DNA of 64,000 nucleotides from Nostoc sp. 'Peltigera membranacea cyanobiont' 210A (lineage in GTDB: Bacteria; Cyanobacteriota; Cyanobacteriia; Cyanobacteriales; Nostocaceae): assembly GCF_002246015.1 (NCBI RefSeq), contig NZ_NOLJ01000003.1, positions 493,094 through 557,093 of the forward strand, written 5' to 3'. Shown one piece after another: positions 35,852-43,746 of this stretch. Under the pieces are notes generated by a model, which saw only the letters and a program-made list of their open reading frames with translations, did not search any database and was not told the DNA's origin. Every line of letters starts with the position of its first letter. Position 1 is the first letter of the stretch. A program made the position numbers and the translations under genes.

Positions 35852-36073
35852 ATGAACACTCGCCTAGAAGTTGAATCAGCAATCAAGCAATTATCAGAGG
35901 ATGAAGTTCGCAATCTGGCAAAATGGCTTCAAGAATATCTTGATGAGATGTGGGATCGGCAAATCGAAGTGGACTTAGCATCAGGAAAATTAGATCGTCT
36001 CATTGCTCAAGCAGAGGAGGACATTGCAGCAAACAACGTGAGAAATCTGGATGAAGTCCTTTGCGACGGCTGA
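35852..36073 (+). CDS. Antitoxin of a type II toxin-antitoxin pair
   Basis: A 73-residue acidic, helical protein: MNTRLEVESAIKQLSEDEVRNL, then KWLQEYLDEMWDRQIEVDLASGKLD, ending AEEDIAANNVRNLDEVL. Such small proteins precede RelE-type toxins. The ATG at 35852 follows GGAG by seven bases; an in-frame GTG at 35840 is less likely. Its last 23 bp overlap the toxin gene, so the two are translationally coupled. It lies in the attC-bounded region. Confidence 0.8.
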   Translation: MNTRLEVESAIKQLSEDEVRNLAKWLQEYLDEMWDRQIEVDLASGKLDRLIAQAEEDIAANNVRNLDEVLCDG

Positions 36074-36308
36074 TTTTTGGAAAGCGTATGCCGAGTTGTC
36101 ACCTGAGATGCAAGAGCAAGCGCGGAAAGCTTATCAACTTTGGCAGGAAAATTCACTTCATCCCTCGTTGCATTTCAAAAAAGTTGGTAAAAACCTTTGG
36201 TCTGCCCGTATCAGTGGTGGGTATCGAGCATTAGCTTTGAAAAAGGGCGACGATTATTATTGGATTTGGATCGGTGATCATGATGAATATGAGAGTTTTT
36301 TGAACTAG
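36051..36308 (+). CDS. RelE/ParE-type toxin
   Basis: An 85-residue RelE-superfamily protein. It has SFATADFWKAYAELSPEMQEQARKAYQLW split as two helices, then SLHFKKVGKNLWSARISGGYRALAL, the family's beta-strand core, and WIWIGDHDEYESFL at the end. The W-S-A-R-I-S-G-G-Y-R-A block carries the arginines typical of RelE/YafQ. Such toxins cleave mRNA on ribosomes or poison gyrase (ParE). It overlaps the antitoxin gene, and an attC-like site begins 18 bp after its stop codon. Confidence 0.88.
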   Translation: MKSFATADFWKAYAELSPEMQEQARKAYQLWQENSLHPSLHFKKVGKNLWSARISGGYRALALKKGDDYYWIWIGDHDEYESFLN

Positions 36309-36325
36309 CCCGTTGCGACAAGCCA

Positions 36326-36409
36326 GCTAACAACGCAGTGGAGCGGACGGTACAGAGACTTCGCGCTACGTTCTAGTCTACTCGACGCCGCTCACTTGTG
36401 CCGTTATAC
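36326..36409 (+). other. attC-like integron recombination site
   Basis: It begins GCTAACAACGCAGTGGAGCG and ends CCGCTCACTTGTGCCGTTATAC. The two ends are imperfect complements (AAC...GCAGTGGAGCGG against AACGGCACAAGTGAGCGG), as in folded attC sites with L and R boxes. GTTATAC at 36403-36409 is the crossover box. It follows the toxin gene. Confidence 0.6.
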
Positions 36410-36442
36410 GTCGTTATACATATAGCTCCAGAGGGTGCAATT
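36402..36442 (+). repeat. 41-nt direct repeat, copy 1
   Basis: It is identical to 37405-37445. It begins at the attC crossover box (CGTTATACGTCGTTATACAT) and ends CCAGAGGGTGCAATT. GTTATAC occurs twice within it. Confidence 0.95.
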
Positions 36443-36472
36443 GCACAGGTCAAAGTAGGGCGATCGCCTATC

Positions 36473-36602
36473 GCCGTAGGCTAGGTTGACAACAGGAAAC
36501 CCAGTATCACTTTTCTCTGGCAGTACTAACCAGAAGCCAGATTGCACTTGAAGCTGCAACCGTGGATGCGATCGCAAGGCTAAAATGAGAGGGCGATCGC
36601 TT
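36473..36602 (+). repeat. 130-bp direct repeat, copy 2
   Basis: Three mismatches from copy 1 at 35451-35580, same orientation, 1,022 bp apart. It lies downstream of the attC-like site of the toxin cassette and just before the next small gene. Confidence 0.95.
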
Positions 36603-36636
36603 CCTTTCACCAGCCCTCAGACGAGGAGATTCTCAA

Positions 36637-36855
36637 ATGCCATTAGCTGAACTCATGTCACAAATCCAGGAACTTTCAAAAATTGACAAGCTTCGGCTAA
36701 TGCAGTTCCTTGCCACAGAACTGGTCAAAGAAGAAGATGCAAACTTCTTTGTTGCGAACCGGGAGTATCCAGTCTGGTCGCCGCACAATTGTTCTGAGGC
36801 TGCCAATGTCTTGATGAATCTTCTGGCGACAAAGCAGCAAGAGAAGAATGGTTGA
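36637..36855 (+). CDS. Small helical protein, antitoxin-like
   Basis: A 72-residue protein beginning MPLAELMSQIQELSKIDKLR. The N-terminal helices resemble small antitoxin-type proteins found before cassette genes in Nostoc, but I do not recognise a named family. It overlaps the protease gene by eight bases, so the two are coupled. GAGGAGA lies at 36620, 11 bases before the ATG, a good ribosome site. Confidence 0.6.
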   Translation: MPLAELMSQIQELSKIDKLRLMQFLATELVKEEDANFFVANREYPVWSPHNCSEAANVLMNLLATKQQEKNG

Positions 36856-37270
36856 CACTCAAAAATTTCCCTACAAAATCATTGATAGCAGCCTTGGCAT
36901 GGTTGATCGATTGCCATACATACCTTTGACGCTCAGTCTTGATGGTCAATCTCTGAACACTGAAGGTTTATTGGATACAGGTGCAAGCGTTAATGTTTTG
37001 CCCTATGAGTTGGGTTTACAACTGGGCTTAATTTGGGAGGATGAAACTCTCTCAGTTGTATTGGCAGGGAACTTGGCTCGATTTGAAGCTCGTGCAGTCG
37101 TTGTTGATGCTCAAGTCAGTTCATTCCCCACCATTAATCTTGCATTTGCTTGGACACAAACACCCAATGTGCCTTTAATCTTGGGGCAAGCTAATTTCTT
37201 CTTTGAGTTTGATGTTTGTTTCTTCCGTGCGCGTTCTGAATTTGAAGTTCGTCCCAAACAGGTTGGATAA
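36848..37270 (+). CDS. Retropepsin-like aspartic protease, cassette gene
   Basis: A 140-residue protein. LLDTGASVNVLPYELG supplies the DTG active site plus the following hydrophobic glycine loop. The C-terminal part has PLILGQANFFFEFDV, typical of clan AA single-domain proteases, which act as dimers. The substrate is unknown. It is translated with the small gene before it, suggesting a two-gene unit. An attC-like site starts 44 bp after the stop. A second protease of this type, at 43747, is not closely similar. Confidence 0.82.
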   Translation: MVDTQKFPYKIIDSSLGMVDRLPYIPLTLSLDGQSLNTEGLLDTGASVNVLPYELGLQLGLIWEDETLSVVLAGNLARFEARAVVVDAQVSSFPTINLAFAWTQTPNVPLILGQANFFFEFDVCFFRARSEFEVRPKQVG

Positions 37271-37313
37271 AATGAAGACAGGAGCGTTAGTTGGCAGCGA
37301 TCGCTGAGGTAAG

Positions 37314-37412
37314 GTCTAACAATCCCGTTGCACACCGACCGTATAGAGAGAGAGAGAGTCTCTTTGTTGAGTCCGAGAGGTTGCTTGCGGCGGGTGAACG
37401 GGGGCGTTATAC
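37314..37412 (+). other. attC-like integron recombination site, best example
   Basis: It starts GTCTAACAATCCCGTTGCAC and ends GGGTGAACGGGGGCGTTATAC at the crossover box (37406-37412). The two ends pair well: CCCGTTGCACACCG against CCCGTTCACCCG, with a bulge expected of the L'' box. The middle holds a GAGAGAGA...TCTCTTT hairpin. Start, pairing and end fit the attC architecture. Confidence 0.65.
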
Positions 37413-37445
37413 GTCGTTATACATATAGCTCCAGAGGGTGCAATT
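37405..37445 (+). repeat. 41-nt direct repeat, copy 2
   Basis: Identical to 36402-36442 and placed the same way, at the right end of an attC-like site. The shared position suggests that it marks a cassette junction. Confidence 0.95.
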
Positions 37446-37595
37446 TTTCTACAAAGTCAACACCCTACTAACGCACCATCTCAGATTTTCGGTGCATTAG
37501 GACTAATTTTCATAACGCACCCTACCAGATTGAAGCCAATGTGGATGAGGTTTTCCGACTTGTGTGTACACAGTAAGTCTTTAGATCGGAGACTG

Positions 37596-38726
37596 TCAAC
37601 CCCACAATCTCCGTCCTGCTTTCCCACTTAATTTTTGGTGAGTATCTTTTAACAAAGCTGGGATATCTAACTTTTCTGGGCAGCGAGGCAAACAATCACC
37701 ACATTCTGTACAACGGTTGCCTTTCATTCCAGGGAACCAGTGACCGGCATTTTCAAACATTCCGTAACGATATTGGCCATAGTCTTCCATCTCGTATGCC
37801 ACGGCAAGATTACGTAACCGCAATACCTCTGGAATATTGATATTTTCTGGACAAGGCAAACAAGCATAACACTGACTACAATTATCAGTTTCCAAAGCAA
37901 GTTTTTGGTGATTTTCTAACTGCCAGAAAGTGGAAATTTCTGCTGATGTTAACTCTCCATCATGGTCAGCAATTTGCAAAGGTTCTCTTAATTCACCTGG
38001 GTTAGCTGGGCCTATACTCAAAGTAGTAATACGGCGATCTGCAAGTAAAAATCGATAATTCAATTCTAAGGGTGAATACGGATAACACAGGTCTTTTAAG
38101 GTTTGAGGTGGCGTGTAGAGGCGTCCTCCCTTATCAGCAGGGGAAATAATGAAAATACCCATATCCTTCTCGGCAGCTAGTTGAATCGCTGGTGCGTGCC
38201 GTTGAAAAAAATAGTAATAATGCAGATTGACAAATTTAAATAAATCTGTATTTATTGCTGCCTGAATTACCTCTAATGGCCCGTGGGTGGAAAAACCAAC
38301 GTGTCGTACTCGGCCATCAGCAACAGCTTCTTCTACGGCTTGCATACAGCCATTTTTGGCTTGCACCCACTCCAAATGTTGCCAAGTGTTCAAACCATGA
38401 ACCCCTAAGCAATCTAAATAATCTAGTTGTAATCGTTCTAGGGATTCGTCAATGTACCGACGCATGGTGTCAGCATCTGCTGTGGCTGAGATTTTGGTAG
38501 TGACATAAAGCTTCGTTCGGGGTACTGACAACCCAGCTTTTAGCGCCCTACCAAGATACTCCTCGCTTTTGCCGTAACCTCTGGCGGTTTCTAGATGATT
38601 AATTCCTAGCGCTAAGGCTTGTTCGATAGTCTGGTGAGCATTTTCAAAATCAGCCAAGTAGCGCATTGTTCCCAAGGAAAAAACCGAGAGGCGCAGATTC
38701 GTTTTTCCAAAGCGTCGGTATTGCAT
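37596..38726 (-). CDS. Aldo/keto reductase with two 4Fe-4S motifs
   Basis: A 376-residue protein. The N-terminal barrel begins MQYRRFGKTNLRLSVFSLGT and has the family tyrosine in ARGYGKSEEYLG. The C-terminal 100 residues add CSQCYACLPCPENINIPEV and CTECGDCLPRCPEKLDIP, cysteine sets of ferredoxin type. Such proteins may take electrons from Fe-S partners; the substrate is unknown. The ATG at 38726 is the family start; a frame from 38750 reads through an STRR-like sequence. A repeat precedes it. Confidence 0.9.
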   Translation of the reverse strand: MQYRRFGKTNLRLSVFSLGTMRYLADFENAHQTIEQALALGINHLETARGYGKSEEYLGRALKAGLSVPRTKLYVTTKISATADADTMRRYIDESLERLQLDYLDCLGVHGLNTWQHLEWVQAKNGCMQAVEEAVADGRVRHVGFSTHGPLEVIQAAINTDLFKFVNLHYYYFFQRHAPAIQLAAEKDMGIFIISPADKGGRLYTPPQTLKDLCYPYSPLELNYRFLLADRRITTLSIGPANPGELREPLQIADHDGELTSAEISTFWQLENHQKLALETDNCSQCYACLPCPENINIPEVLRLRNLAVAYEMEDYGQYRYGMFENAGHWFPGMKGNRCTECGDCLPRCPEKLDIPALLKDTHQKLSGKAGRRLWG

Positions 38727-38755
38727 TTTTAACAAAGAGTTAGGAGTCATTCAAT

Positions 38756-38825
38756 TTTAGATTTTGAATTTTCGATTTTAGATTCAAGGAAAAATCTAAA
38801 ATCTAAAATCTAAAATCTAAAATTG
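38756..38825. repeat. TAGATTTT-type palindromic repeat
   Basis: Runs of TTTTAGATTTTGAATTTTCG pair with tandem AAAATCTAAAATCTAAAATC copies. The same type of repeat occurs at 20820, 40342 and 45272. It probably ends transcription or stabilises transcripts. Confidence 0.85.
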
Positions 38826-38826
38826 C

Positions 38827-39324
38827 CTAGCTATCGCCATTACCAAAGCGCTTGATCAAATCTTCAGGACGGAGATTAGAAATAAATTCACGGAAGGCTT
38901 GCTGTTCGGCTTCATCTGCATCGCGATCAACAGGGATAGAAGCATCGGCAATGACTTCTTCCATTACCCAAATGGGAGTATTTGTACGGAGGGCAATAGC
39001 GATCGCATCGCTAGGACGCGCGTCAATTTCTTTTTTGACTTCGCCTTGCTGGACAATTAAAGCTGCATAAAATGTATCCTTTTGCAGGGAATGAATAATG
39101 ACTTTTTCTAGAGTCATGTTCCAAGTCTCTAGAATATTTACAATTAGGTCGTGAGTTAAGGGTCTAGGAGGCTTCTGATTCTCCAGTGCGCCCATAATTG
39201 CCCTAGCCTGTTCCTGACCAATGTAAATTGGCAAAGCCCGCCGATCTGAAGAATCTTTCAAAAGGACGATCGGGCTGCGGGTTATGGCATCTAATGCTAT
39301 GCCAGCGACTTTCATTTCAATCAT
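38827..39324 (-). CDS. Bifunctional nuclease family protein (DUF151)
   Basis: A 165-residue protein of the BFN/DUF151 family: MIEMKVAGIALDAITRSPIV, then RRALPIYIGQEQARAIMGAL, then EIDARPSDAIAIALRTNTPI. Plant members have nuclease activity. The C-terminal 45 residues (DADEAEQQAFREFISNLRPEDL) are typical. The gene is divergent from ribE across a 340-bp gap. Confidence 0.92.
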   Translation of the reverse strand: MIEMKVAGIALDAITRSPIVLLKDSSDRRALPIYIGQEQARAIMGALENQKPPRPLTHDLIVNILETWNMTLEKVIIHSLQKDTFYAALIVQQGEVKKEIDARPSDAIAIALRTNTPIWVMEEVIADASIPVDRDADEAEQQAFREFISNLRPEDLIKRFGNGDS

Positions 39325-39664
39325 TGCCTAAGCCTCTACAATGCTTTGAGAGCCTTTAATGGCGTGTAACAAATAACACCCCTTTTTAGGCGGTTTGGTG
39401 ACAGTAATAAACATAAGCATTCGTTCTCTATAATTGCTTCTATTAAACTCCGAACTTGTGGTGAAAACCAGAGTAAGTCAAATTGGTCTTCTTAAAGAAT
39501 AACCTTCTTAACCAAGTATGCCTTGTGAAGGATGCTAATGTGTTAATATTCCTATCCTAAAAAAAGTCAGAAAATATACTTGGATGTTCGAGATTTCTGT
39601 GACAATTACCAATTGACTTCAGGCAAAATTAGGCAATAAATAGAGTTAGTTTGACAAAAAAGCC
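39325..39664. other. Divergent promoter region
   Basis: A 340-bp gap between DUF151 and ribE. I looked for an FMN riboswitch upstream of ribE and saw none. No clear promoter motif stands out. Confidence 0.5.
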
Positions 39665-40342
39665 GTGTTTACAGGATTAATCCAAGCATTAGGAACGATG
39701 GAACCCTTAGGGGGCGATTCTTGGCAAATTACTTGTGTAAGCCAGTCGGGTGAAGTAATTATGCAAGATTTGGCTTATGGTGACAGTGTTGCTGTCGATG
39801 GTGTTTGCCTGACAGTAGAACAAGTTTTAAAAGACGGGTTTATTGCCACGGCTTCACCGGAAACTTTACGCCGCACGACGTTGGGAGGTGAGCAAACCCA
39901 ACAGAGATATGTCAATTTAGAAGCGTCGCTCAAGGTAGGCAGCAAAGTTGGCGGTCATTTTGTGATGGGTCATGTAGACGGCATCGGTCGATTGCTAGTG
40001 GCGGAACAAACGGCTACTTCTTGGGAAATGACCTTTATTGCTTCCGTTGCGATCGCACGGTACATTGTCCCCAAAGGTAGCATTGCCGTCAATGGCATCA
40101 GCCTCACAGTCGCCGCTTATGAGCCAGAATCCCAATTCAAAGTAGCGGTAATTCCCCTGACATACAGCGAGACAAATCTTCGCTATTTGGTTGCTGGAAG
40201 TTTGGTAAATCTAGAAGGGGATATTCTCGGCAAATACGTCGAAAAATTCCTTTATTCTGGCAACCCCCACACCAGAGGCACTGATGACAATAGTATAGAT
40301 GGCATTACACCCGCATTCCTAGCAGAACACGGGTATCTCTGA
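39665..40342 (+). CDS. ribE: Riboflavin synthase, alpha subunit
   Basis: A 225-residue enzyme that makes riboflavin from two molecules of 6,7-dimethyl-8-ribityllumazine. Both lumazine-binding halves are visible: MFTGLIQALGTMEPL with VDGVCLTVE and SPETLRRTT, and GHFVMGHVDGIGRL with VPKGSIAVNGISLTVA. The start is a GTG without a clear ribosome site; MFTGLIQ is the normal start of the family. The C-terminal 25 residues are variable. A palindromic repeat follows. Confidence 0.94.
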   Translation: MFTGLIQALGTMEPLGGDSWQITCVSQSGEVIMQDLAYGDSVAVDGVCLTVEQVLKDGFIATASPETLRRTTLGGEQTQQRYVNLEASLKVGSKVGGHFVMGHVDGIGRLLVAEQTATSWEMTFIASVAIARYIVPKGSIAVNGISLTVAAYEPESQFKVAVIPLTYSETNLRYLVAGSLVNLEGDILGKYVEKFLYSGNPHTRGTDDNSIDGITPAFLAEHGYL

Positions 40343-40401
40343 ATTTTAGATTTTAGATTTTGGATTTTAGATTAATTTAAAATCCAAAATCTAAAATTTC
40401 C
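40342..40401. repeat. TAGATTTT-type palindromic repeat between ribE and the M23 gene
   Basis: TTTTAGATTTTGGATTTT (40352 on) pairs with AAAATCCAAAATCTAAAAT (40379 on). The converging genes on both sides make it a likely two-way terminator. Confidence 0.8.
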
Positions 40402-40404
40402 AAT

Positions 40405-41973
40405 CTAACTGCCTGGTTGCTGGCTTACCTGAGCGGTTTGCAAACCTCGCACTAACTGACTGAGGGCACTTTGTAATTCCACACCTGGGTCAGTAGCAAC
40501 CCACCCGTTTGGTGTCAGGTGGCGGACTTCAAAGTGCAAGTGAGGGCCTGTGGAGTTCCCAGTGCTGCCAACTCGCCCGATGAGAGTTCCAGGTTGTACC
40601 CACTGACCGGGTTGAACGAGGATTTCTGACATGTGACCGTAAAGAGTTTGTTCAGCAGATTTGTGATTCAGGATAACGGTTAAACCATAACCACCCACCC
40701 AGTTAGCAGTTTCCACTTGACCCGCAGCAGCTGCCAAAACTGGCGTACCCGTAGGCGCACCTATGTCTGTACCAGCATGGAAGCGTTGATTACCTGTAAT
40801 TGGATGAACTCGCCAACCAAATACAGAAGTGATGGAAGCGGGAATAGACAGGGGATACATCATTCCCGTACCACTATATGCAACTCTCCCCATGTAGGGA
40901 ATTTGCGGCAATACTGATGCCAGCGAGAAGTCGTAAGCTACGTTGCTAGGGCGGGGTGCAATGTTGCCATCTGCCATTGGTGGCGGTAAAGTCCCACCAC
41001 TTGGTGCAATGGGAGTTGCACTAACTCTTGTGGGGCTGAATTCAGCGGGAGTCGGGATAAACCGATTCGAGCGTGCGCTCTTGCTAACACCGCTAGAACC
41101 ACTTTGAGCAGCACGCCATCTACTGGTGTTGCCAGTAGTTGCAATTTGCCGCACGGGTGGAACTACTGGTAATTGGGCGTTTTGACTTCTTCTGAGCCAA
41201 TTAGGTGCTGGTTTACCATTAGAATCAGCTACACTCCTTTGGGGTGCTTTGGCGCAAACGCTGCCTAATACACTTTGCCCTGATGGCAAAATGGCTCGAC
41301 AACCGCTGGAGCGTTCTGTAACAATTACAGAGTTTGGTGCTTGATAAGTACCTGTTGCACCACTGTCATAACTATTAGGATCGATATAGGCGTTATTATA
41401 ATCCTTCGTTTTCTCCGCCGTTGCACTGACAGGGCTGTTAGAGTTATTTGATGGTTGAGCAACTACTGGAAGTTTTTCAGGTGCATAGCGGGCAGGGGTA
41501 TTGGGTTTTTCCTGTCTCACCCTTACAGGAGTAACCTGTGAGGACTCTACTTTGGGCTTTGACTGTCTGATAATCACCACAGGTTCAGCAGCTTCGATTT
41601 TGGGTGTAGACTGCCTAACTGGCTCTTTTGATTGAGCAACCTCTGGCTTGCCTAGTCTCTGTCTGAGTCTGGCTCGTCGTTGGGAAAATTCCGGTTGCGC
41701 TTGAGCGGCTTCCGGCGACGCAACAGCCTGTTTTTTAAAAGTCGAGGCTTTAACTGGATTTGTAACTGCTGTTGGTTGAGAACTTTCAACAGTGGGAACT
41801 ATATTGTCTATTTGTGTTTCCGTTTGGGCAAACACGAAGCCACCGCTAAGGAGGCTAACGCTACTCAGCCAACAGAGGCTCTGAGCTGGTAGTGTTGAGG
41901 CAAAACGTTTTTTTGTTAGACCTTGCTGCCATAAATGCAAACGATGATGGGCAGAATTATTGCGCTGCGTCAT
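40405..41973 (-). CDS. M23 family metalloendopeptidase
   Basis: A 522-residue protein with an N-terminal hydrophobic segment (about residues 30-50). The middle 270 residues are proline/serine/glutamine-rich and of low complexity. The C-terminal LytM domain has RFHAGTDIGAPTGTPVLAA (first zinc histidine and aspartate), LYGHMSEILVQPGQWV and GPHLHFEVRH (last histidines). It cuts peptidoglycan or activates amidases in the periplasm. Length and layout fit cyanobacterial M23 proteins. Confidence 0.93.
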   Translation of the reverse strand: MTQRNNSAHHRLHLWQQGLTKKRFASTLPAQSLCWLSSVSLLSGGFVFAQTETQIDNIVPTVESSQPTAVTNPVKASTFKKQAVASPEAAQAQPEFSQRRARLRQRLGKPEVAQSKEPVRQSTPKIEAAEPVVIIRQSKPKVESSQVTPVRVRQEKPNTPARYAPEKLPVVAQPSNNSNSPVSATAEKTKDYNNAYIDPNSYDSGATGTYQAPNSVIVTERSSGCRAILPSGQSVLGSVCAKAPQRSVADSNGKPAPNWLRRSQNAQLPVVPPVRQIATTGNTSRWRAAQSGSSGVSKSARSNRFIPTPAEFSPTRVSATPIAPSGGTLPPPMADGNIAPRPSNVAYDFSLASVLPQIPYMGRVAYSGTGMMYPLSIPASITSVFGWRVHPITGNQRFHAGTDIGAPTGTPVLAAAAGQVETANWVGGYGLTVILNHKSAEQTLYGHMSEILVQPGQWVQPGTLIGRVGSTGNSTGPHLHFEVRHLTPNGWVATDPGVELQSALSQLVRGLQTAQVSQQPGS

Positions 41974-42063
41974 TTGTTCTCTCAGTTGTGTGTAATTAGC
42001 CTAAAGAGATGATGCTAGTGGTTTGTCTTGCCCAAAGAGCGAAATTTTGAACAAACCTCAAAT

Positions 42064-42882
42064 TTAAACGGAAGATTTATGGTACCCCAAACTGATTGTA
42101 CCGGGTTCAATATAAATTTCCGGTGTAATTAGTTCCTTTGTATTGTATGTTTCTAAATCAACTCGTAAATTTCCTTGAGGAGTCACTCCAACTACTGTAC
42201 CTGAAAGATTATTGACATACACCCGATCGCCCATGTTTGTAAGCAAGTCTAGATAGCCAGACAAGAGTATATTTACTCCTTCTTGAAAAAGGCACTCCAT
42301 ACCGGATTCTATTCCCAGTAAGACTTTAGAGGTGAGCATTTCCAGACACGAAATTGGTCTGCGATCTTGGGAAGCTTGCCACGATTCCAGATTGATTCCA
42401 GTTTCTGGTACTGGGTTCGTCCAGTTAATACCAACACCAATTACTGCTTGGGTGATTTGTCCTTTGTTTACTTTGGTTTCTGTCAAAATGCCGCCTAGTT
42501 TGCGACCATTTAAAACTAAATCATTGGGCCATTTTATCCCAACATCTATACCGCATTGGCGCAATTGCGACGCAATTCCCCAAGCAGTAGCGAAAGTTAG
42601 CTGGTAGCTGTCAGTAGCCTCTATTTTATGGTCGAAAGAAATCGCCACGGAAATATATAATCCCCCAGCCGGAGAAATCCACTGGCGGCCCCATTGTCCC
42701 CGCCCAGCAGATTGCTGAGTTGCGATTACTACTGTCCCTGAAATAGCCCCTTGGTTGAGTAAGTTCCAGAGGGTTTGGTTGGTTGAGGAGACGCTTTCAA
42801 AAAAGTGAAGAGAAAATGGTAAATATGTATGCTTACGCCCTGCTTGCAAGGCTGCTTCCAAGTTTTGCAGATTAAATCCCAC
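42064..42882 (-). CDS. birA: Biotin-[acetyl-CoA carboxylase] ligase
   Basis: A 272-residue biotin ligase without the DNA-binding domain of E. coli BirA. The core is VVIATQQSAGRGQWGRQWISP (GRGRxGR-like loop), GGLYISVAIS and VGIKWPNDLVLNGRKLGGIL, then VIGVGINWTN. It attaches biotin to the carboxyl carrier protein of acetyl-CoA carboxylase. The gene is divergent from pgeF. Confidence 0.94.
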   Translation of the reverse strand: MGFNLQNLEAALQAGRKHTYLPFSLHFFESVSSTNQTLWNLLNQGAISGTVVIATQQSAGRGQWGRQWISPAGGLYISVAISFDHKIEATDSYQLTFATAWGIASQLRQCGIDVGIKWPNDLVLNGRKLGGILTETKVNKGQITQAVIGVGINWTNPVPETGINLESWQASQDRRPISCLEMLTSKVLLGIESGMECLFQEGVNILLSGYLDLLTNMGDRVYVNNLSGTVVGVTPQGNLRVDLETYNTKELITPEIYIEPGTISLGYHKSSV

Positions 42883-42959
42883 AGCAGTTAACCCAAATTC
42901 CGTTGTTCAAGTTAGCATTGATTGGCTGATGAGTGATTTCTGTTTAGGTTTGGTTGAAG

Positions 42960-43745
42960 ATGCACACTTGGCACTGGCGCAATTGGGAAGGACTCCCCTA
43001 TCTAACTTGTAGTATTCTGGAAGGTTGGCATCACGGCTTCTTTACCCAGCAGTTTTGGCCGCGATCGCCACAAGTTATCACAGAAGTATTGCAACCAGAG
43101 GCATCAGTCTATCGCTTAAAGCAGGTTCATGGCAATACTGTTCTCACCCCCCAAGAAGTTGAAACCTTCTTAAGCTCTGCTGAGGAGGATTTCGCATCGG
43201 CAGATGGTTTAATGAGCGAACAGCCTCTACAAGCTGTTTGGGTCGCTAGCGCAGATTGTACACCCGTGTTAATTGGGGATGTGCGAACTGGACGGGTAGC
43301 AGCATTACACGCGGGTTGGCGGGGGACTGCTAAAAAGATTGTTCCCTTGGCGATCGCTAGATTACAATCTCAAGGCAGCAAACTCGATGATTTGAGAATT
43401 GCGATGGGCCCAGCGATCGCTGGTGAGGTTTACCAAGTCTCTCTTGAAGTGGCTGCCGAAATCGGGGCTAGTATTATATCACATAATGACGAAGAAAAAA
43501 TAATAACTGCATTGCATGAACTACCAAATTCACCTTTACTAAAAGACCCCGATCCAGGAAAGGTAAGGCTAGATGTGCGGCGAGTGAATACCTTACAACT
43601 GGAAAATATGGGAATTAGTGCAGAACAAATTGCGATCGCACCTTATTGTACTTTCCAAACTCCAGAGCATTTCTTTTCTTACCGCCGAGAGAATGATAAA
43701 AAAGTACAGTGGTCAGGGATTGTTAGCGGTAAAACGAGTCAATAG
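42960..43745 (+). CDS. pgeF: Peptidoglycan editing factor PgeF (YfiH/DUF152)
   Basis: A 261-residue protein of the multicopper polyphenol oxidase-like family. It has GFFTQQF, then KQVHGNTVL, ASADCTPVLIGD, VAALHAGWRGTAKKIVPLAI and MGPAIAGEVYQVSLEV; the H and C of HAGWRG and SADC form the active site. E. coli PgeF removes wrong L-Ser residues from muropeptide precursors. The ATG at 42960 is preferred to a TTG six bases earlier. Confidence 0.92.
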   Translation: MHTWHWRNWEGLPYLTCSILEGWHHGFFTQQFWPRSPQVITEVLQPEASVYRLKQVHGNTVLTPQEVETFLSSAEEDFASADGLMSEQPLQAVWVASADCTPVLIGDVRTGRVAALHAGWRGTAKKIVPLAIARLQSQGSKLDDLRIAMGPAIAGEVYQVSLEVAAEIGASIISHNDEEKIITALHELPNSPLLKDPDPGKVRLDVRRVNTLQLENMGISAEQIAIAPYCTFQTPEHFFSYRRENDKKVQWSGIVSGKTSQ

Positions 43746-43746
43746 T

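Larger units (their letters stand above)
36309..36636. other. Gap between cassette genes
   Basis: A 328-bp stretch filled by an attC-like site (36326-36409), a 41-nt repeat (36402-36442) and the second 130-bp repeat (36473-36602). No gene is visible. Confidence 0.7.
37271..37595. other. Gap with attC-like site and repeats
   Basis: A 325-bp stretch with an attC-like site (37314-37412), the second 41-nt repeat (37405-37445) and an ACGCACC...GGTGCATTAG...AACGCACCCTACC repeat at about 37470-37526. No gene is visible. Confidence 0.7.

Noticed and set aside
36404..36610. Minus-strand frame across the second 130-bp repeat
   Set aside because: Same reason: it exists because the repeat is open in that frame, with no independent support.
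39325..39664. FMN riboswitch upstream of ribE
   Set aside because: Searched by eye for the conserved RFN blocks; none is present.
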